Assembly (NCBI GenBank): GCA_933228895.1
Contig: OW121853.1
Coordinates: 81,018,645-81,082,644, forward strand
DNA length: 64,000 bases
Direction of reading: 5' to 3'
From: Platycnemis pennipes
Taxonomy: Eukaryota; Arthropoda; Insecta; Odonata; Platycnemididae
The position numbers and the translations under genes are program-made. Positions 45,943 to 59,700 of the stretch are shown here, piece by piece. The notes beneath the pieces were generated by a model, which was given only the letters and a program-made list of their open reading frames with translations, was not told the origin of the DNA and made no database searches. Every line of letters begins with the position of its first letter. Position 1 is the first letter of the stretch.

Positions 45943-48476
45943 ACATTATACGTTTTGGGCTAGCATGCCCCAGGGTAGTTCAAACATGTTATTCTATCTT
46001 TTAAGCCCAATAGGATGCCGTGCTGATAATTAAAACCGATGGTACTGATCCCAGTATGCAGATAAAAATCATAATTTTGATCCTGGTGCCCTACGAATTT
46101 AAGTAGGCTTTATATTTATACAGTGTCTACTCTCCATATTTTTTTAAGGCTCGAGAAAACTGAAATTAATTAATTAATTTTTCTGTTAATTAATTATTTA
46201 ATCACACAGAAAAACTAACGGATCATAGTCGAGAGCAAAAATAATATTTCAATCTCGTGATATGATTTTGTTAAATTACAGAATGCATCAATCAATAAAA
46301 ATAAATAGTGTAACTAACATAGAACTACATACAAGTCATTAACAACGGTCATACTTCTCTCATGGCTCGAATTAACTTTTTAACGGGGTTGCCGACGCTG
46401 GATTTCTCTTCACCTCCTCCTTTAAAATAATCGAAATAACTTTAAAATTATAACAATTGTAGTTCATCAAAAACCATTAGTTTAATTGATTATCTTATAT
46501 GAACGTGAGACAACACTGGCTACAGTTTCTCGAATAAAAATTTTAAATGCTGACACCAAGTTAACATTAGGCCGTCAATTATTGCAAAAGTAGTCACATA
46601 CAAACGTAACGCCGTACGTAAACGGTTTTCTTAAATTATCACATTCAACACAATTTTCATTCTACGGAAATCTCCTTATTTGTTGTGAAATTTCCAGTGC
46701 TTTTACCTTGCATTACCATTACACGTCATGTAATACTCTTTTCATCCACGTTTTACTAACGAACAACATAGTATGACCATCGCATAGAAATTTCTTGGGA
46801 TCAAGATCTAGAGGACAATTTATAAAGCTGGCGGGCAGTAACTCAAAGCTAAATAACTGAACAAATTATAAGTATTTCAAGAGAAATAGGCAGGGATCAC
46901 ACAAATATAAAAGGCCTTAGTTTAATACAGAACACCCGAATTTTTGACAGGGTTATATAACAACAATACCTGTCAACCATTGCTCATTCCCTGACGAAAG
47001 AACCGTGGCGCAAAAATTCAATTTCGACTACTTCGTTTCATTCGCTATACTAATTTAAATAGTTCTGCCCATTAAAAGACAGTGAGATATATAACCCATT
47101 GTCATAACCCATGGGAGCAGTAGATATGCATGCACATGCATAGGTCGGTCAACTCCACGAGCCGCAGTCGGCTCCCAACAGAAAAAAAAGGAACATTTGG
47201 AAAAATCCAGCGGGGAAAAAAAGCTCTACTAGAGGAATAAATTTCTCACTAGCCGTGCACTCAAATACAGTTCTCTCGCAACCACTACATTTATGAATTC
47301 CATTTTACACACTCCCCACCACCGCAATAATAATGAATTATTAGTTACCAAACTGTTTCCGGGTACACTTTTAATAATGAATGGGTGTAATTTAGCATTA
47401 TAACTACAGGTAACAGCTGCAGGCAACATTTTTAGCTGGCCAACTAAAGCATATTTGCTTAAAAGATACATCAGTCAGCAGCGTAGCGGTCATTTTCCAA
47501 TCCACTTTAAGCCAAAAGATATTTTTCCATTCTCTGTTCCATGCAATCAGTAAGCATACTCTCGAGTTGCCACAACTGTGTATTAAATTGCTCAGGTGGA
47601 GACCGCCGTACGAGCCAATGTAATTTGAAGATGAAGGAATTGCAGAGCATCAAGGCAAATATTTCGTATGCATGTTACTTTAGTAAGCTACTTCGGCTTC
47701 ATACGTTTTTGATGCAACCGGTAAAACGTCGCAAACGCAGCGATAAGCCATTTAATGCTCCAGCAATTTATGTTCCCCAGAGTTGTGCATTGCTGAATGT
47801 TATACAACAGACCTTAGTAGTGACTGCCCCAGATCATAGACTATTCCCTTATTCTGCGGTAGTGGTAACTGCTGAGAGTTTAACTCAAATCTTTCACTTA
47901 ATTCGTCTTGTACTCATCCTAGTATAATCACTCCCAGAACTGAGACACTTCGAGTAATATACAGACAAACTTCAAGAGCTCCCGGAGTGAAGACTCATGA
48001 AATTATACCATCACACATTCCCGCAATAAGGAATATTCCATGCCCTGAACGCTACTAGATTTTATCTCTTTAGGGAATAAGACCGTCAGTAAAATGACGC
48101 AAACATATTCTCATAGGATATGTGGAGTGAATTTTAAGATGTGTCCTGAATTAGATCTTCAGCTTCTGATATCAAATAGTGAATCAACTTAACGTAACAA
48201 AATCAGCATCTTCAGATTCACTATCTAAAGATATAGGTAGGTACCCTATAATAGACATTAAATTTCATAGGAAAAATAAACGAGCAAAGTTTGAGAAATC
48301 ATCAGCCGTCCAAAAAATTTATTGTGAAGGGGCGAATACACATTTTCCCACACTAATCTTCAACTTTAATTCAGAGAATTCTCGGCCCAATTAAAGATAT
48401 AACATGAGCACGACACTCAATCATTCGGGAAATGGATTGCATGAATGAAAGGTGGGATAGGGATAGATAAATGAAC
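45943..48476. other. No gene seen
   Basis: AT-rich sequence. A 128-codon plus frame at 47541-47927 has a short basic patch (KRRKRSDK) but no domain that I recognise. TTAATTAATTAA-type runs lie at 46166-46195. Confidence 0.4.
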
Positions 48477-48512
48477 AAGTGCAGGATATATAGATACTAT
48501 ATATCCTGCACT
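48477..48512. repeat. Palindromic AT-centred hairpin
   Basis: AAGTGCAGGATATATAG, a 4-base turn, then the mirrored TATATATCCTGCACTT. A related ATATATATACTAGATACTAT sequence lies at 48941-48960. It could be a small foldback element or a slipped TA-rich repeat. Confidence 0.6.
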
Positions 48513-50390
48513 TCTTTGCCCTAATTCTTTTTCTATCATCAACCCGTAATATTCCCATATTATGTCTCCGGCGGGGACAAAATATGCCTGCGTCATGAGT
48601 CCAAGTGTGGTGGAGAGACAGGAATAATAAAACGAAATTACAATCGTAATAATCTTGAAGACGGGTTAATCTGCTCTTTCGGGTGACGGGGAGGGGACAG
48701 TCCAAAACCTCTCAGCGGAGTAGGGGGGCCTTAAACTCAAGTAGTAATAAACGCGGCTCAGGAGATAGATGGAAGCGAGCCTTTTTTTTACTTAGGGGAA
48801 CTTCACATGATGAAAGACCCCTCCTAGCGCCAGAATTATGGCATGGGACCACGACAGGGTGGCAGGAGGGGGGGGGGTTAATGGAAGTTGAGAAAAGGAC
48901 GTATGGCGCCGGGAAACTGTATTAACTGAGCACCCACTACATATATATACTAGATACTATATATACCAGATATCAGCATGTATTCCACATATACTTTTGA
49001 CGTAACGATAAGGATCCTGAAAAAAAGTTTTCCGACTCCTTCTATGTCCCTCTGATGTTGCATCTTGTAACTTTCATCCGCTTCGTCATCTTCACGCCCC
49101 ACACAGCCTACATCCAATTCCTAACCCTACAATACGTCAGCAGAATGTTTCATCCGCTTCATTCAAAACATTCCAACCGTACTTAAATAATCGTTCACCC
49201 TTGCCAATTTTTACAAAAAATATCGAATGTAAGGAGACTCGTGCCTTCCCGTTACACGAAAGGTATAAGAGCACACAGTAACTCAGTTTTTCAACTACTT
49301 TTCCATGGAAACACTAAGTTACTCTCTCTTATGATGAAGCAGCCCAATGAATGTGAGCCAGATGCAATTGAGAATATCCCTGACTAAAATTTCTGGAAGA
49401 GGCAAAAGCAAAATGTTTATTCTTAAACAAATTTAACTTCGTAACCAATTGACATTTAGAAGCCAATATTTACGCTTTTATGTCACACAGCCTAACATTA
49501 TATAACTATATTGGTGAATCTCTTTGTGTCCGCTTCCGCATATTTTGGCCCGAGGCACATGGGAGACATGTTGTGAGTGAAATGCCATAATGGGAAAGCG
49601 GATTTTCAATACTAAGCCTTAAATTCTCATAAAAATTCTTGTTTGGTCTCAAAACACACATCGCACGTATCTAAATAGGCAATTTCTCAAGCGACTTAAC
49701 CATTCTCACAATTCCTCTCCAATTTCAACCTTTTTTCCCATCTGAGGAGCCTTTAGCGCCAAAGTAATACTACTATGGTTTGATTTTGCCCCTGTGGGCA
49801 TACTTACCTCATTGAGGCAACTAATGTCATCTTACATAAGTCAGTCCAAGTCCTCCAAAAGTAGCAACTCAATAATGAATATTGCGTAATATAGTCAACA
49901 TTTCCGACTGCTATACAGGCTACTAAATGCTAAAGATTTCAATGTCATAGGGGGGTAACAGCTCATTATATTCATAATCTACTTATAAAAGAATGAATAA
50001 ATATACCAGCAGTTATGTTTACCAATAAGGTATACCCTAGTAAGCTCAGAGATACATCCTTCGTTAACAAACTGCATACTAGTTATGGCCTATTACTTAT
50101 TTTTAAACTATTGGAGATCTTTCAGTTTGAATTGAGTTAACTTAATGCGCTCAAAAAACTTTCTTAATGTCATAGTTCAAGTACTCCAGTTCAATGTCTG
50201 TAGCCACTAAACATTTCTAGAGCCTGAGCAACATCAAGCGCATAACTCTATACTATCTCCGTGACTCGGCACACCAGGTGACTTTACGGAATTGCAACCA
50301 TTGCCATATTTCATTTGATATGCAAAGGCCGCCTAAAAGGAAAATTTTCTAACATCTTCCAATTCACCTCTTTCTTATTATTTTTACAGA
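48513..50390. other. No gene seen
   Basis: Mostly AT-rich sequence. 48680-48910 is GC-richer and G-rich on the plus strand, including a run of nine G near 48869, with no coding motif. Confidence 0.4.
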
Positions 50391-51080
50391 TTACAGCCCC
50401 CAATCTCTACTCTCTCTCTCTATTCCTCTCGCCCTGCCCTTCGTTCGTTTGGTGGAAGGGAAGCATGAAGGAGGAAGATTCTTGACTCCGCCCTTTTAAC
50501 TTTTTCATCGTCCTACTCCCGTACTCCTCCGTCTCCCCAACCGGCCTCAGACAAATGACAGCAGTAAAGCGTTCCGAGCAATTTGCATGGCTCTTTCACT
50601 TCCCTCATGGCATGAGGGTTCTTGTGGGTGGATACTGGGGCTCTCCGGAAGTATGGGAGGGGAGGAAGCAATAAAAATGATAAGAAGGGGGTGATAGAGA
50701 AAGATGGGGGGCTTCAAGAAATTCGGAGTCACACAAGAACGTGAGAGGGAGACAGAAAAAGGAAAGGGCTCCAAAGAAGAAGGATATAAATGAAATAGCG
50801 AGAAGACTAAATGGAGAAGGCAGCAATGGGTAAAGCAAAGAAACGAGAACGATGGAACACAGCAAAAGCGCCAATAATTTTACCCCTAGGCAAAATGACG
50901 TGAATTCCTTTTTTATAGTCGAGAGAAAGGGAGTGATTATATTGTATCCTCGCCCTCATTATTCCGACCCCCTCTCCCTTCTCCTTAGAGGGTAGAAAGA
51001 CCTGTTCCTCTCTCTATCTCTCTCTCCCTCTGCTTATGACGCATTGACGAAGGCAAGGAAGAAAGGGTAGGGGGCAAAGG
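50390..51080. promoter_or_regulatory. Purine/pyrimidine-tract block with GAGA-type runs
   Basis: Alternating pyrimidine and purine tracts: CTCTACTCTCTCTCTCTATT at 50405, a long GA/GGA-rich stretch at 50640-50830, and CTCTCTCTATCTCTCTCTCC at 51010. GAGAG repeats are typical binding sites of GAGA-class factors in arthropod promoters and chromatin boundaries, but they also arise as plain microsatellites. No transcription unit can be tied to it, and the minus frames at 50547-50874 are low-complexity. Confidence 0.25.
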
Positions 51081-52400
51081 GGCGACGCCGTCGCTTTTTC
51101 ATCATTTTTTTCCCTGGATGAATCTGAAAAAAGTGAAAGGCTACCCTCCATGGTGTATTCTCCGATGACTTAAAATGCAGCCAATTTTTTTTCGAAACTT
51201 CTCTCAATCATCGGTAAATCCAGATCCCACAACTCACGCGGGAAATCTAAAAACTGACATCATGGTACCGGATTTCCAAGAAGGTTTGAGATGATAAGGA
51301 AAGATTTAACGCGAAAATTCCTTCGAATCGTCTGGAAACCATTACCATCCGGGAGATCTCCGCGCGCATAAAATTAGTTTCGATACAGACAATTTAAAGT
51401 CCACATGAAGACATAATCAAAGGATAAAAATGTTCTTCACTTCTCTCATTAAAATGTCTTCATCACTATTTTATTAATGGCTACAAGATTTTATTAATGG
51501 CTAAACATTTTATAACCAGGCTAAAAAATTATAACCGCGAAAATTTAATCAGCTGAACGTTGATCTATGGACCGGATAATTCCGCGTCCAAAAACAGCTG
51601 ATGAAACTTCGGGCATACCCCCTTTAACCGTCATATCTAAAATATTTTTATATTTTTATACTCTTTAAATCGCAAGTATCCTGTTAATACGAATTTGTTA
51701 TGGAGCAACATAAAATCTACTTATTCTGAAAGGGATAGTCAGTACATCTGCACGAACATACAAATACAGCTTCCAAAATTTTACTAAAAGGTATGGTGAG
51801 ACAATAGAAATACGAAAATGTTAGACACGTAATCAGTCATTCGCCAGTAGCTCCAGCCCTTAACTTTCTTTTAAGACTATCGAGGAAGGCAATTGGCGTA
51901 TTTATTACACTTGTAAACACGTACAACACGCTAAAACATGGACTGATTATGTATTTAGTACTTCAATGTAATAAAGCGCTATTGTTATTATAAAAACGCC
52001 TTAGATAGTTGATCAATTGTAGCGACCGTGAGTAACATAACAATAAAATCAATTACAATTTTCATGGGCCTCAATAACTTAATTTAAAACTAAAATCCTC
52101 ACCTTAAAAACTTATAACTTAAGGTTTGCAAGAAACAGCCAACTGGCAAGAATACCTAGAGAGTCCAGTAACATAAAAAAGTTTAAGAGAATGGAAGAAC
52201 AAATCCTGGATTCCCTAAATCAAATGCACTTCCATTAAGTCTTAAAAAGTAAATTCTCTTGGTCTTCAATCACCTTCCAGCGTACCCGCAAGTTTTCTCT
52301 TTTTAAATAATGTTCAGTTTATTTCCGACCTGGAAGCCTATTTAGTTGACTATTCAATGACTGAAATTGATGGATAGTCAAGTGAAATAGCCGCGAAAAC
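51081..52400. other. No gene seen
   Basis: AT-rich sequence. TTTTATTAATGGCTA occurs twice in tandem at 51469-51503. Confidence 0.45.
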
Positions 52401-52404
52401 CATA

Positions 52405-52490
52405 AAGGAGATTTCTGCTGGTCAGGGGGTTCCCGGTTCGAGTTCCGGTCATGGTAAATGATATTTTCTGTGAAAATTCTTTGATTGAGA
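52405..52490 (+). mobile_element. SINE fragment of the 15.4-kb family
   Basis: CCCGGTTCGAGTTCCGG at 52433-52449 is a B-box-like element. It is followed by GGTAAATGATATTTTCTGTG, which matches the segment after the B box at 15510-15530. The A-box half is not recognisable, so this is a 5'-damaged copy. Confidence 0.5.
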
Positions 52491-52553
52491 ACAAAGGCTT
52501 CATGCTCATGTAGTATCTTTTCATACTACCAGATCAACGGCATGTTTCCATAC

Positions 52554-52786
52554 AGGCCGCTTTACACGATACGATTTTTTGTATAATTTCTTGTACAAAC
52601 TCTTGTATAAGAACATTGTACCGTGTAAAGCGGCAAATTGTACGAACGCTTGTACAATTGTCTGAATGACTGAACGGGAAATAGAACCTGTTCTAATTCC
52701 ATTCATACAAACATACAATTTCGTTCAGTTTATACAAGCGTTTGTACAAGAAATTATACAAAAAATTGTATCGTGTAAAGCGGCCT
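52554..52786. mobile_element. 233-bp MITE with internal copy of its terminus
   Basis: AGGCCGCTTTACACGATACG at 52554 is mirrored by the sequence ending GTATCGTGTAAAGCGGCCT at 52786. The TIRs run about 47 bases with very few mismatches (inner part ATTTCTTGTACAAAC). A third copy of the terminus, GTACCGTGTAAAGCGGC, occurs inside at about 52618-52634 in right-end orientation, so the left third is a palindrome of its own. The interior is rich in TTGTACAA motifs. There is no transposase and no clear target duplication. Confidence 0.88.
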
Positions 52787-55700
52787 TAAGAGTGAAGTAA
52801 GTTACTTTGTGGTTCGAACAAAGTGAGGTGGTTGATTAGTCCGTCAACCTAGAAATTATTACCAAACGCTTCAAATGGTAGGGCTCCACAATCAACAGGT
52901 CTAAGGGCAAAAGGGAATTTCGACATTCCAAGACAATTAGGAGATACCCGTGCTTATGTACACGATACCAGCTACAGCATTTTTTCTTTCCCCTAGTTTG
53001 AGGTGATGAGGTTAGATTCGCCTATTATTTAAAACTCCAAGCACTAAAAGTATTACACACGGAATTCTCCCTCTTTCATACATCGCATTCTTTATTTATC
53101 ACTGTTTTGTCTTTAAAATGACCATTCCCTGCCCAGGGTTACTTACGAAAAGATTCAAAACTTCGTCGCCAATAAATATTACATGCCCAATTCTTCTCGC
53201 TGCGATCACTTATTACGTCTTAAAAATAATACCCGTAATTTTTCAGGTAATAAACGTAAAACTAAATCTAAAATGTCTTATATGCAAAAAGATGCACGAG
53301 AATTTGCTATCCAAAAAAGATATCCCGCCTGATGGATGAAAAGCTACACATTCTATCCTCTGAAAATACTGATTATGGCTTTGGTTTGAAAGTTTTCGCA
53401 GCGTTGTGAAGATCTAACTCCCATTTCTAGCATGCCTCCTGCGTGTGATGAGCGTTCAACTGACGATAGTCCCGCCTCCATACCAGGGGGTGCCTTAAGC
53501 TCGAATTCAGGAACTCTCGTCAGCTGAGCACATATTCAACTCAGTAGACAACCCAGAAATGGAAGCTAGAAGACTATGACATTATTTTATGTTTAGATAA
53601 ATAATGTTTACAATCACAGCATATATTAAAACTCAAATGCTTGAAACGTAGAGTATAAACCTTCTCCAGAGTCTTTAAAAGGATAACAGCTGTTGAACTG
53701 TATATACTAAATGCATTTTCTTCTACAAGGCCAACCCCAAAAAGCAAAAGAAGTCAGCAAAATCAACAAGGCAAATTTTATAGGCAAAATATTTATTATA
53801 CTAGAGCCTCATTCTAATATTTAACAATAAACGTTATTTTGCTCGAAAAACAAACTCTGACATGTAATCGAATAGGTTAATTAAAAAGTTGCAGCGGCCT
53901 TCAGTCGAATAAAGCACCTCAAACATATCTCAGAAAACTTTCGGCCGTATATTCTAAAACAATGGTACGAGGAAAAAATTATTACCTCCTCCGCTGCTAT
54001 ACCTACCGAAACTCACAAATACATACTTCTTGGTAATATTATCCCATTCAACGTGATTTCCTGTTATCGCTCCCCAAGCTGAGAAAGGGAATATACTAAC
54101 CAAAACTTTTGCTGAATAGCCGAAGCTGAGAATTAAAAATAAATTACATACGCCGCAAGTCCTTCAAACAAATTTAGTTATTAATGGCAGTTAATTTTTC
54201 TTCTATTTTTCCATTCACTGCTCTTTGGCCGTTCCACAGCCTCGTGTTCGTTATACGAATTATTAACGTTTCCAAGCCCCAAACCTTCCTCGTACGGTCC
54301 AATTGTTCTTTTACTTCCTCTCAGAAACTTATGTGCTTCCTTCATGCTTCTCTCTCTCTTCTCCACTTCCTCTTCATCTCTCTAACCCGTCGACTCCGAA
54401 AGCACCGGCTCTGAATTGAATTTAATTAACGACAGCATAAAATAAGAGATAATTCCCCCAGGATATTTCAAAATTTCATTCCTGATTCCACCATTAAAAC
54501 GTTTTAATAAGTTTTATGCATATAGTTCACCAGATAGTGCACAAATAACTGCAATCCCATATTTTTATACTGGATTTATTTTATATATGGCCTAGATCCA
54601 ATTCCAGAAAAACACACCAGCAAATCAACTTTGCCAATCCTAATTCTTAGCTTACATTCTATCTCATTTTTCCCATGCATATTTCAAACATATTAATGCA
54701 CAAACCTCATGACAATCGAATATTATCCATAATACTTGACGTTTCGACTTTTTTTCTGCGTTCGGCAAAGACATTGAGCAAAATTTAATCACCATCATCA
54801 AGTGTCATCAATCCTAAGATTTATTTGCGCAGGTCTTCGGTCTATTTTTCATTTTGATACTTTGTTAAAATAAATAAATTTCTCACCCTTTACCTCCTTA
54901 AATACCTTTTTCATAGGAATTAGAAGGTTGCCATTTTAAAATGGAAATTTGAGAGACAAATCAAGAGTTGTAAAAATTCTTTGCACAAAAGAATCTAATA
55001 TATTTTGGCTGATGCCAAAATCAGCCTATTATTTTCAAAAGGTGACGGCGGATTACTATCATATAGGTTCATTTATACCACTAAATGTGGTGTCAAAAAT
55101 CCACCTATTACACGGAGCGCGAAGAGGGGAACGGAGTAAAAAAGAAGGAAAAAAATTGAGGAAATACATGTTTTAGTACATACATTGGTAAGTAGGCACA
55201 CTTCGAGAAGTCCTTATTGTTGGTGTGAATTTTGCAATAGAAAAAAAAATTCTAGTTCAAACCTGGAGTTGCCTCTCATCTTAATCCGCTATTATTTTGA
55301 ACCTGCTTATATAATGTCATATCAGGATTATATCCTTAAAGATTAGTAAAATCAGAAATTTTTTTATATCGCTCTTTCTGATAAGTTTAAACTTGCCCTG
55401 AGTCATCGCGTCCCCAGGAATTCACATTCCAGATTTTCAAGTAATTGCGACACGGCTTTTTTCCGTGGTTTTTCAAGAATCAGACAGTTTTCATCTCATT
55501 GAGACTCATATTTTTGTCCAGATTACGAATGAAAATTATTTATACATGAGAGAACATTTCCGCTGTACTAGAATCGCGTTCGATGTGTCATTCAACTTAA
55601 GAGCAACAGCAGCTCATCTGCTCCTCTGACTGCTATGTTTAAACGTATCACCCCATGAGTTTTCCTTATTCAAAGAAACTGTTTTGCCGCTAACGATATC

Positions 55701-56924
55701 ACGTACACGGATTTTTTTCAGAAACCTTTTCTAGTTTTTATTTTAGGCCAAAGATATCATTTCAAGTATCGCGTTCGGGATAACTTTTCACTGAAATCGA
55801 AATATGTCATAGCATTTTCAAAATCGACGATGTAGTGACACATAAATCTCTCACTCCAGTTGACTTGCGTACTCATGGGATAATGGGAAGTAAGAACAAA
55901 CGCAGTATAACAATAAATTTAAAACTACGGCTAAAATACGAATGAGCTCCGTATGTGACATGACAGCCGTTTAACCGTTTGATATATTGGATGCCCGAAC
56001 CGGTCACCGCACATCTCATCGCCCTTATAATTTACGTAAAACTCTTTGCAGCAATGTTATTCGTCCTTAAATGGCAGCAGAAGGTAAATTTCAAGTCATG
56101 AACGTATTAGTAATACAAAAAAGGATAAAAATACACACACGTGAACTGCCCGAAGAAAATGCAATACTTAGAAGTAAGGGTGAAACTTAAATAGTGTCCT
56201 CAAAGCAACATTCCGTTCCTATCCCACGCTTCCATTCCAGTAGTCGTCAAAACTGAAGATATACCCTTTCCTTCTTCCTACAGGTATTGACCGAATACAC
56301 ATCCGTCCAGAGGATAAGGGGTTCAAATCCGAGAGGAGCCTCCAAGTACCTCTACGAGCCTGTTTTGATTTAAATTCTGGGGATTACCTCGAACATGAAC
56401 GAATTCCAAGCAGACGCCCAATGGCTTGGCGAAATATATTCGGCTATTCGGACTGTTGTAAAATATATCCGCGTTATCTGCTAAACTTACTACAGTATAA
56501 GCTGTTGCTTTGAGTGTATCTTACGCATTGCTCCATATAGCTCCGAACTGTTACGATAATTAATTCTTGGACTATTCCTGTCCTATAACTTTCCTTTAAT
56601 GTAAATGCTTTCCCGAATTTCATTTCTGAGCTTATGTCCCATGTCTCATCTCCTATGGGTTTGACGAAAAGGTGCTACGTTCGTTGATACAATCGTTTTA
56701 TACCCGTAAGTATTACGTATGGTTCGATCCACAGAGGATTTAAAACGGCACTCTCTGAGTGTTATATCTAAACCACCCTCTACAATGAAAACCCGCATTC
56801 GCACAATTATTTGATTTTTTTAATCACGCCCAAAATGTTTGAAGGCGAAGATACATTTATCAAAAGTATTATTTAGCAAAAATATTAGCAAAGTTACATT
56901 TTGGTGTAACTACTGAAGGTTAGA
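52787..56924. other. No gene seen
   Basis: About 4 kb of AT-rich sequence. All frames are below 80 codons with no motif. No convincing element was seen. Confidence 0.45.
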
Positions 56925-57385
56925 ATTCAATCGAAACTCAAGTACATTGATTCACTTTTGGAAAAGAAATACTATCCAATAAAACCATATAAGTTTGGTG
57001 GAGTATATGTAACCAGAGCGATATAAGTTAAATATTTTGGAATCACGGTAACATCAGATTCGTGGGGAAATCACTTTTGAAATATTTGCGGCACTGAGTG
57101 AAGAGACTCGGGATTATGAAATGAATCGGTAGAGAGTTCCATCATGAAATGGCGAAAAAATATTACTTATTTTACCTTAATCATGTCTGATCTCGAGTGC
57201 ACCACGAGCATCCAAAATCCAGGAAAGAAAAAATATATTTAATACGCCACCGTAATAAGATGAAGAGGAAAGTAGTAGGTGTCGTTAAAACTTCCTTTCG
57301 ACCACAGGAAGTATCACCCAGGTTTTGAAAACGACTTGGTTGATAATCTCAGATGGGCTCAAGTATTAAACGCTAGATTGAGTTT
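56925..57385 (+). mobile_element. Heavily decayed LINE C-terminal domain
   Basis: The plus strand from 57027 reads VKYFGITVTSDSWGNHF then NICGTE, corresponding to IKYLGIRLKND..FWRKHI and the EI-G block of the LINE at 5.5-5.9 kb. Further on, with frame changes, weak matches to the LEYAS.IW and VQRR.ARFV blocks can be guessed up to 57385. Multiple stops are present. It belongs to the jockey/CR1-like type, but subfamily assignment is not possible. Confidence 0.5.
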
Positions 57386-58955
57386 ACTTTAAAATCCCAA
57401 TTTGATATAATTCGAGTGTGACACCGTGTATATTAATTCTACCACCGCACTGCATTTGCAGATTTGAAAGAAGTTACAAAATTAAAGAGATCCGCAGACA
57501 AAGATATATATTCAAGCCTAACCGATCATACGCGATCGTAATACATTAGTGCGAAACACACACGCAGATAAACTTCCTTTCATCTTGTCCACCTCCTCAT
57601 CACTATACCCATCCACCTACTTTCAACGGCTGGTAGCCAAACATCACAGGGTTATTAGACAATGTAGATCCCTTTTTTGGCACATAAACGGCCATATCGT
57701 AAAAAATGGACATCCCTCCACACGTTTCTGTCCGTAAAATACCCAGAGATCCTTTCACAACGACTTCCCAAAACACGAATATTCCCTCTAACAGGTATCG
57801 TGCCCACGTATTATGGCTGCTAAATAAAATTAAAACATTTTTATATCATAATATATCGGGAAAATACTTCCATGAACAACAACTAAAGTTGCGAATACTA
57901 AGAAATTATCCGCGTAACTACATCAAGAGGCCACTAATAGCACACCAAATGAACGATTACTATGTATTTGTAATTTATAATTCAGTAGAAATTGTTTATA
58001 CATTTTCCGCCACAGCAGACTGAATTTGGAATCTGTCTATTTTAATATATACCTACTTCTGAGGAATCGAAATGAGAAAACAATAATTCCTTTAAAATGA
58101 GAGTTTACATAAATATCTGAATCAGTCTTATGGAATTAATTTAAATTTCAGGTAGAATTTCCTCTCGCTTCCTTTCCTTCTCCCATGAGATTCACCGAAG
58201 AGTGAGATGAAAGCGAAAAAATAGAGGTCCCAACAGTATTTTTAATCATATACGAAATCATTGTCGAGAAATACTTAAATACAGACCGTTCCATCCGTTC
58301 ACTCGTTAGCCTATGAACAGTGCTGATAACTTGTGTGTGCTATCACGTACGTTAGAAAAACAATCTCTGAGAAGTGATGGTTTTTTCCTTATTAATTTCA
58401 CGATCTACCTCTGCCATTCTCAATATAATTTTCAATTTCCAAGTAATAATAGCATATGTTTCGGAAAGACTCATTGTCATTTTTATGAAATTTAAAATTT
58501 GAAACGGTGTGAGCCCTAATTTTTACGACAAGACATAAAACGCGCTCCCCAAGTTGCCGACACGCTCGGATAAACTTAACAGTTGCTAAAAAAAAAAAAA
58601 AGCCTCTCGACCCCACCCAACCGAAAAAGGCACGCGGTGCTACGGCTACTCTCTGTAAATTAAATATAATGGGACCGTAAACCCTTCCCACTCCCCCTGC
58701 CCCCGCGACAAAAATTGGTGCGACGCACTGGATAGCTCAGCACACTCGTGGGTCAAATATGTGTACGAAACAAGCTACTCAAACGTGCCTTTCACCCCCG
58801 ATGCACATGGACAATTGTTTTTTTTTTATTCTCTCTCTTCCATTTCCCAGAAATAAAAACATCAAAACTCATCAAGAGTGCGAGAGGAGTGAAAAAGTCC
58901 AACGGTAATAATGTCAGCACAATCAGTGCGTCTAAAACTACAGGGGAAGGAGGGG
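57386..58955. other. No gene seen
   Basis: AT-rich sequence with a 14-base A run at 58587. 58600-58740 is GC-richer, with unexplained short repeats. A 105-codon plus frame (57706-58023) has no motif. Confidence 0.4.
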
Positions 58956-58959
58956 GCTG

Positions 58960-59700
58960 CACGGAACTCAAATCATTGGAATGGGAGTTGAAGCGGAACA
59001 TGAAAGAATGATGGGGGAAAAAGGGAGAGAGGAGTGGGTGGGACTGTTGGGGGCGATTTGCCTCCCGAAAAAAAAATCGAGAATCGATCAAATACCTGTG
59101 CGTGGGGGGCTATCCTTTTCCTCCCTGTCCGCCAATTCTCCCTCTCCGCGAAGTGATCCTCTCTCCACTGCTCCCCCTCCCTCCCATCTGACCCTCCGAT
59201 TGTTAGTGCATGACGCAATGACGGGGTCCACGCCGCTCAGTTGCAGCACGACCACTCCCCCCCCACCCCCCCAATTCCTCCTATCCCCCTCGCCCTCGTC
59301 CCCAAAACCACACGCCCTTCCTCCATGCATCTCCATCCACGCACAGCCACACGCGAGAGCACCGCTTGCATGCACGCACAAACACACAGACATATATCCA
59401 GGCCGACGTTTCATTCGGACGAGATTTCGAGCACTCCGGAAGGTACTCTCGACTTTCGAAATAGGGTAGAGGGGTACGAAAAACTGGACGATTTCCTGGT
59501 CGCCTCTGTTTTTGCCAAGCGGAGGGGACAAAGTTTGCGTTCGTTACCATTCAGGTTTCATCTCGTTCCATCTATGGGTTATTTTTGCGCATTTTTTCAG
59601 GGTCCTTTGTTTGCTGACCGGACCAAATCGACAGGGAACGCATTGGGGGAAAAAATTCTCTCTCCCATCAATCTTTTTTTTTTGGAGGTTCAAGAGTGGA
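58960..59700. other. GC- and CpG-rich block
   Basis: G-rich on the plus strand up to about 59060, then C-rich to 59330, then balanced and CpG-rich to 59540 (about 30 CG in 59100-59540 by eye). Such a block in AT-rich surroundings is the best candidate in this half of the window for a promoter or first exon. The motif TTTCATTCGGACG at 59409 resembles an arthropod initiator, but the downstream element is only partial. Confidence 0.35.

Noticed and set aside
47541..47927. 128-codon frame with a KRRKRSDK patch
   Set aside because: A single basic patch is not evidence of function, and nothing else in the frame is recognisable.
56280..56400. Possible tRNA-like sequence (GGGGTTCAAATCC)
   Set aside because: A lone B-box-like word without an A box or a stem. 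Chance cannot be excluded.
59409..59445. Initiator plus downstream promoter element
   Set aside because: TTTCATTC fits an initiator, but the sequence at +28 (AGGTA) misses one position of the downstream element, and no transcript can be shown.
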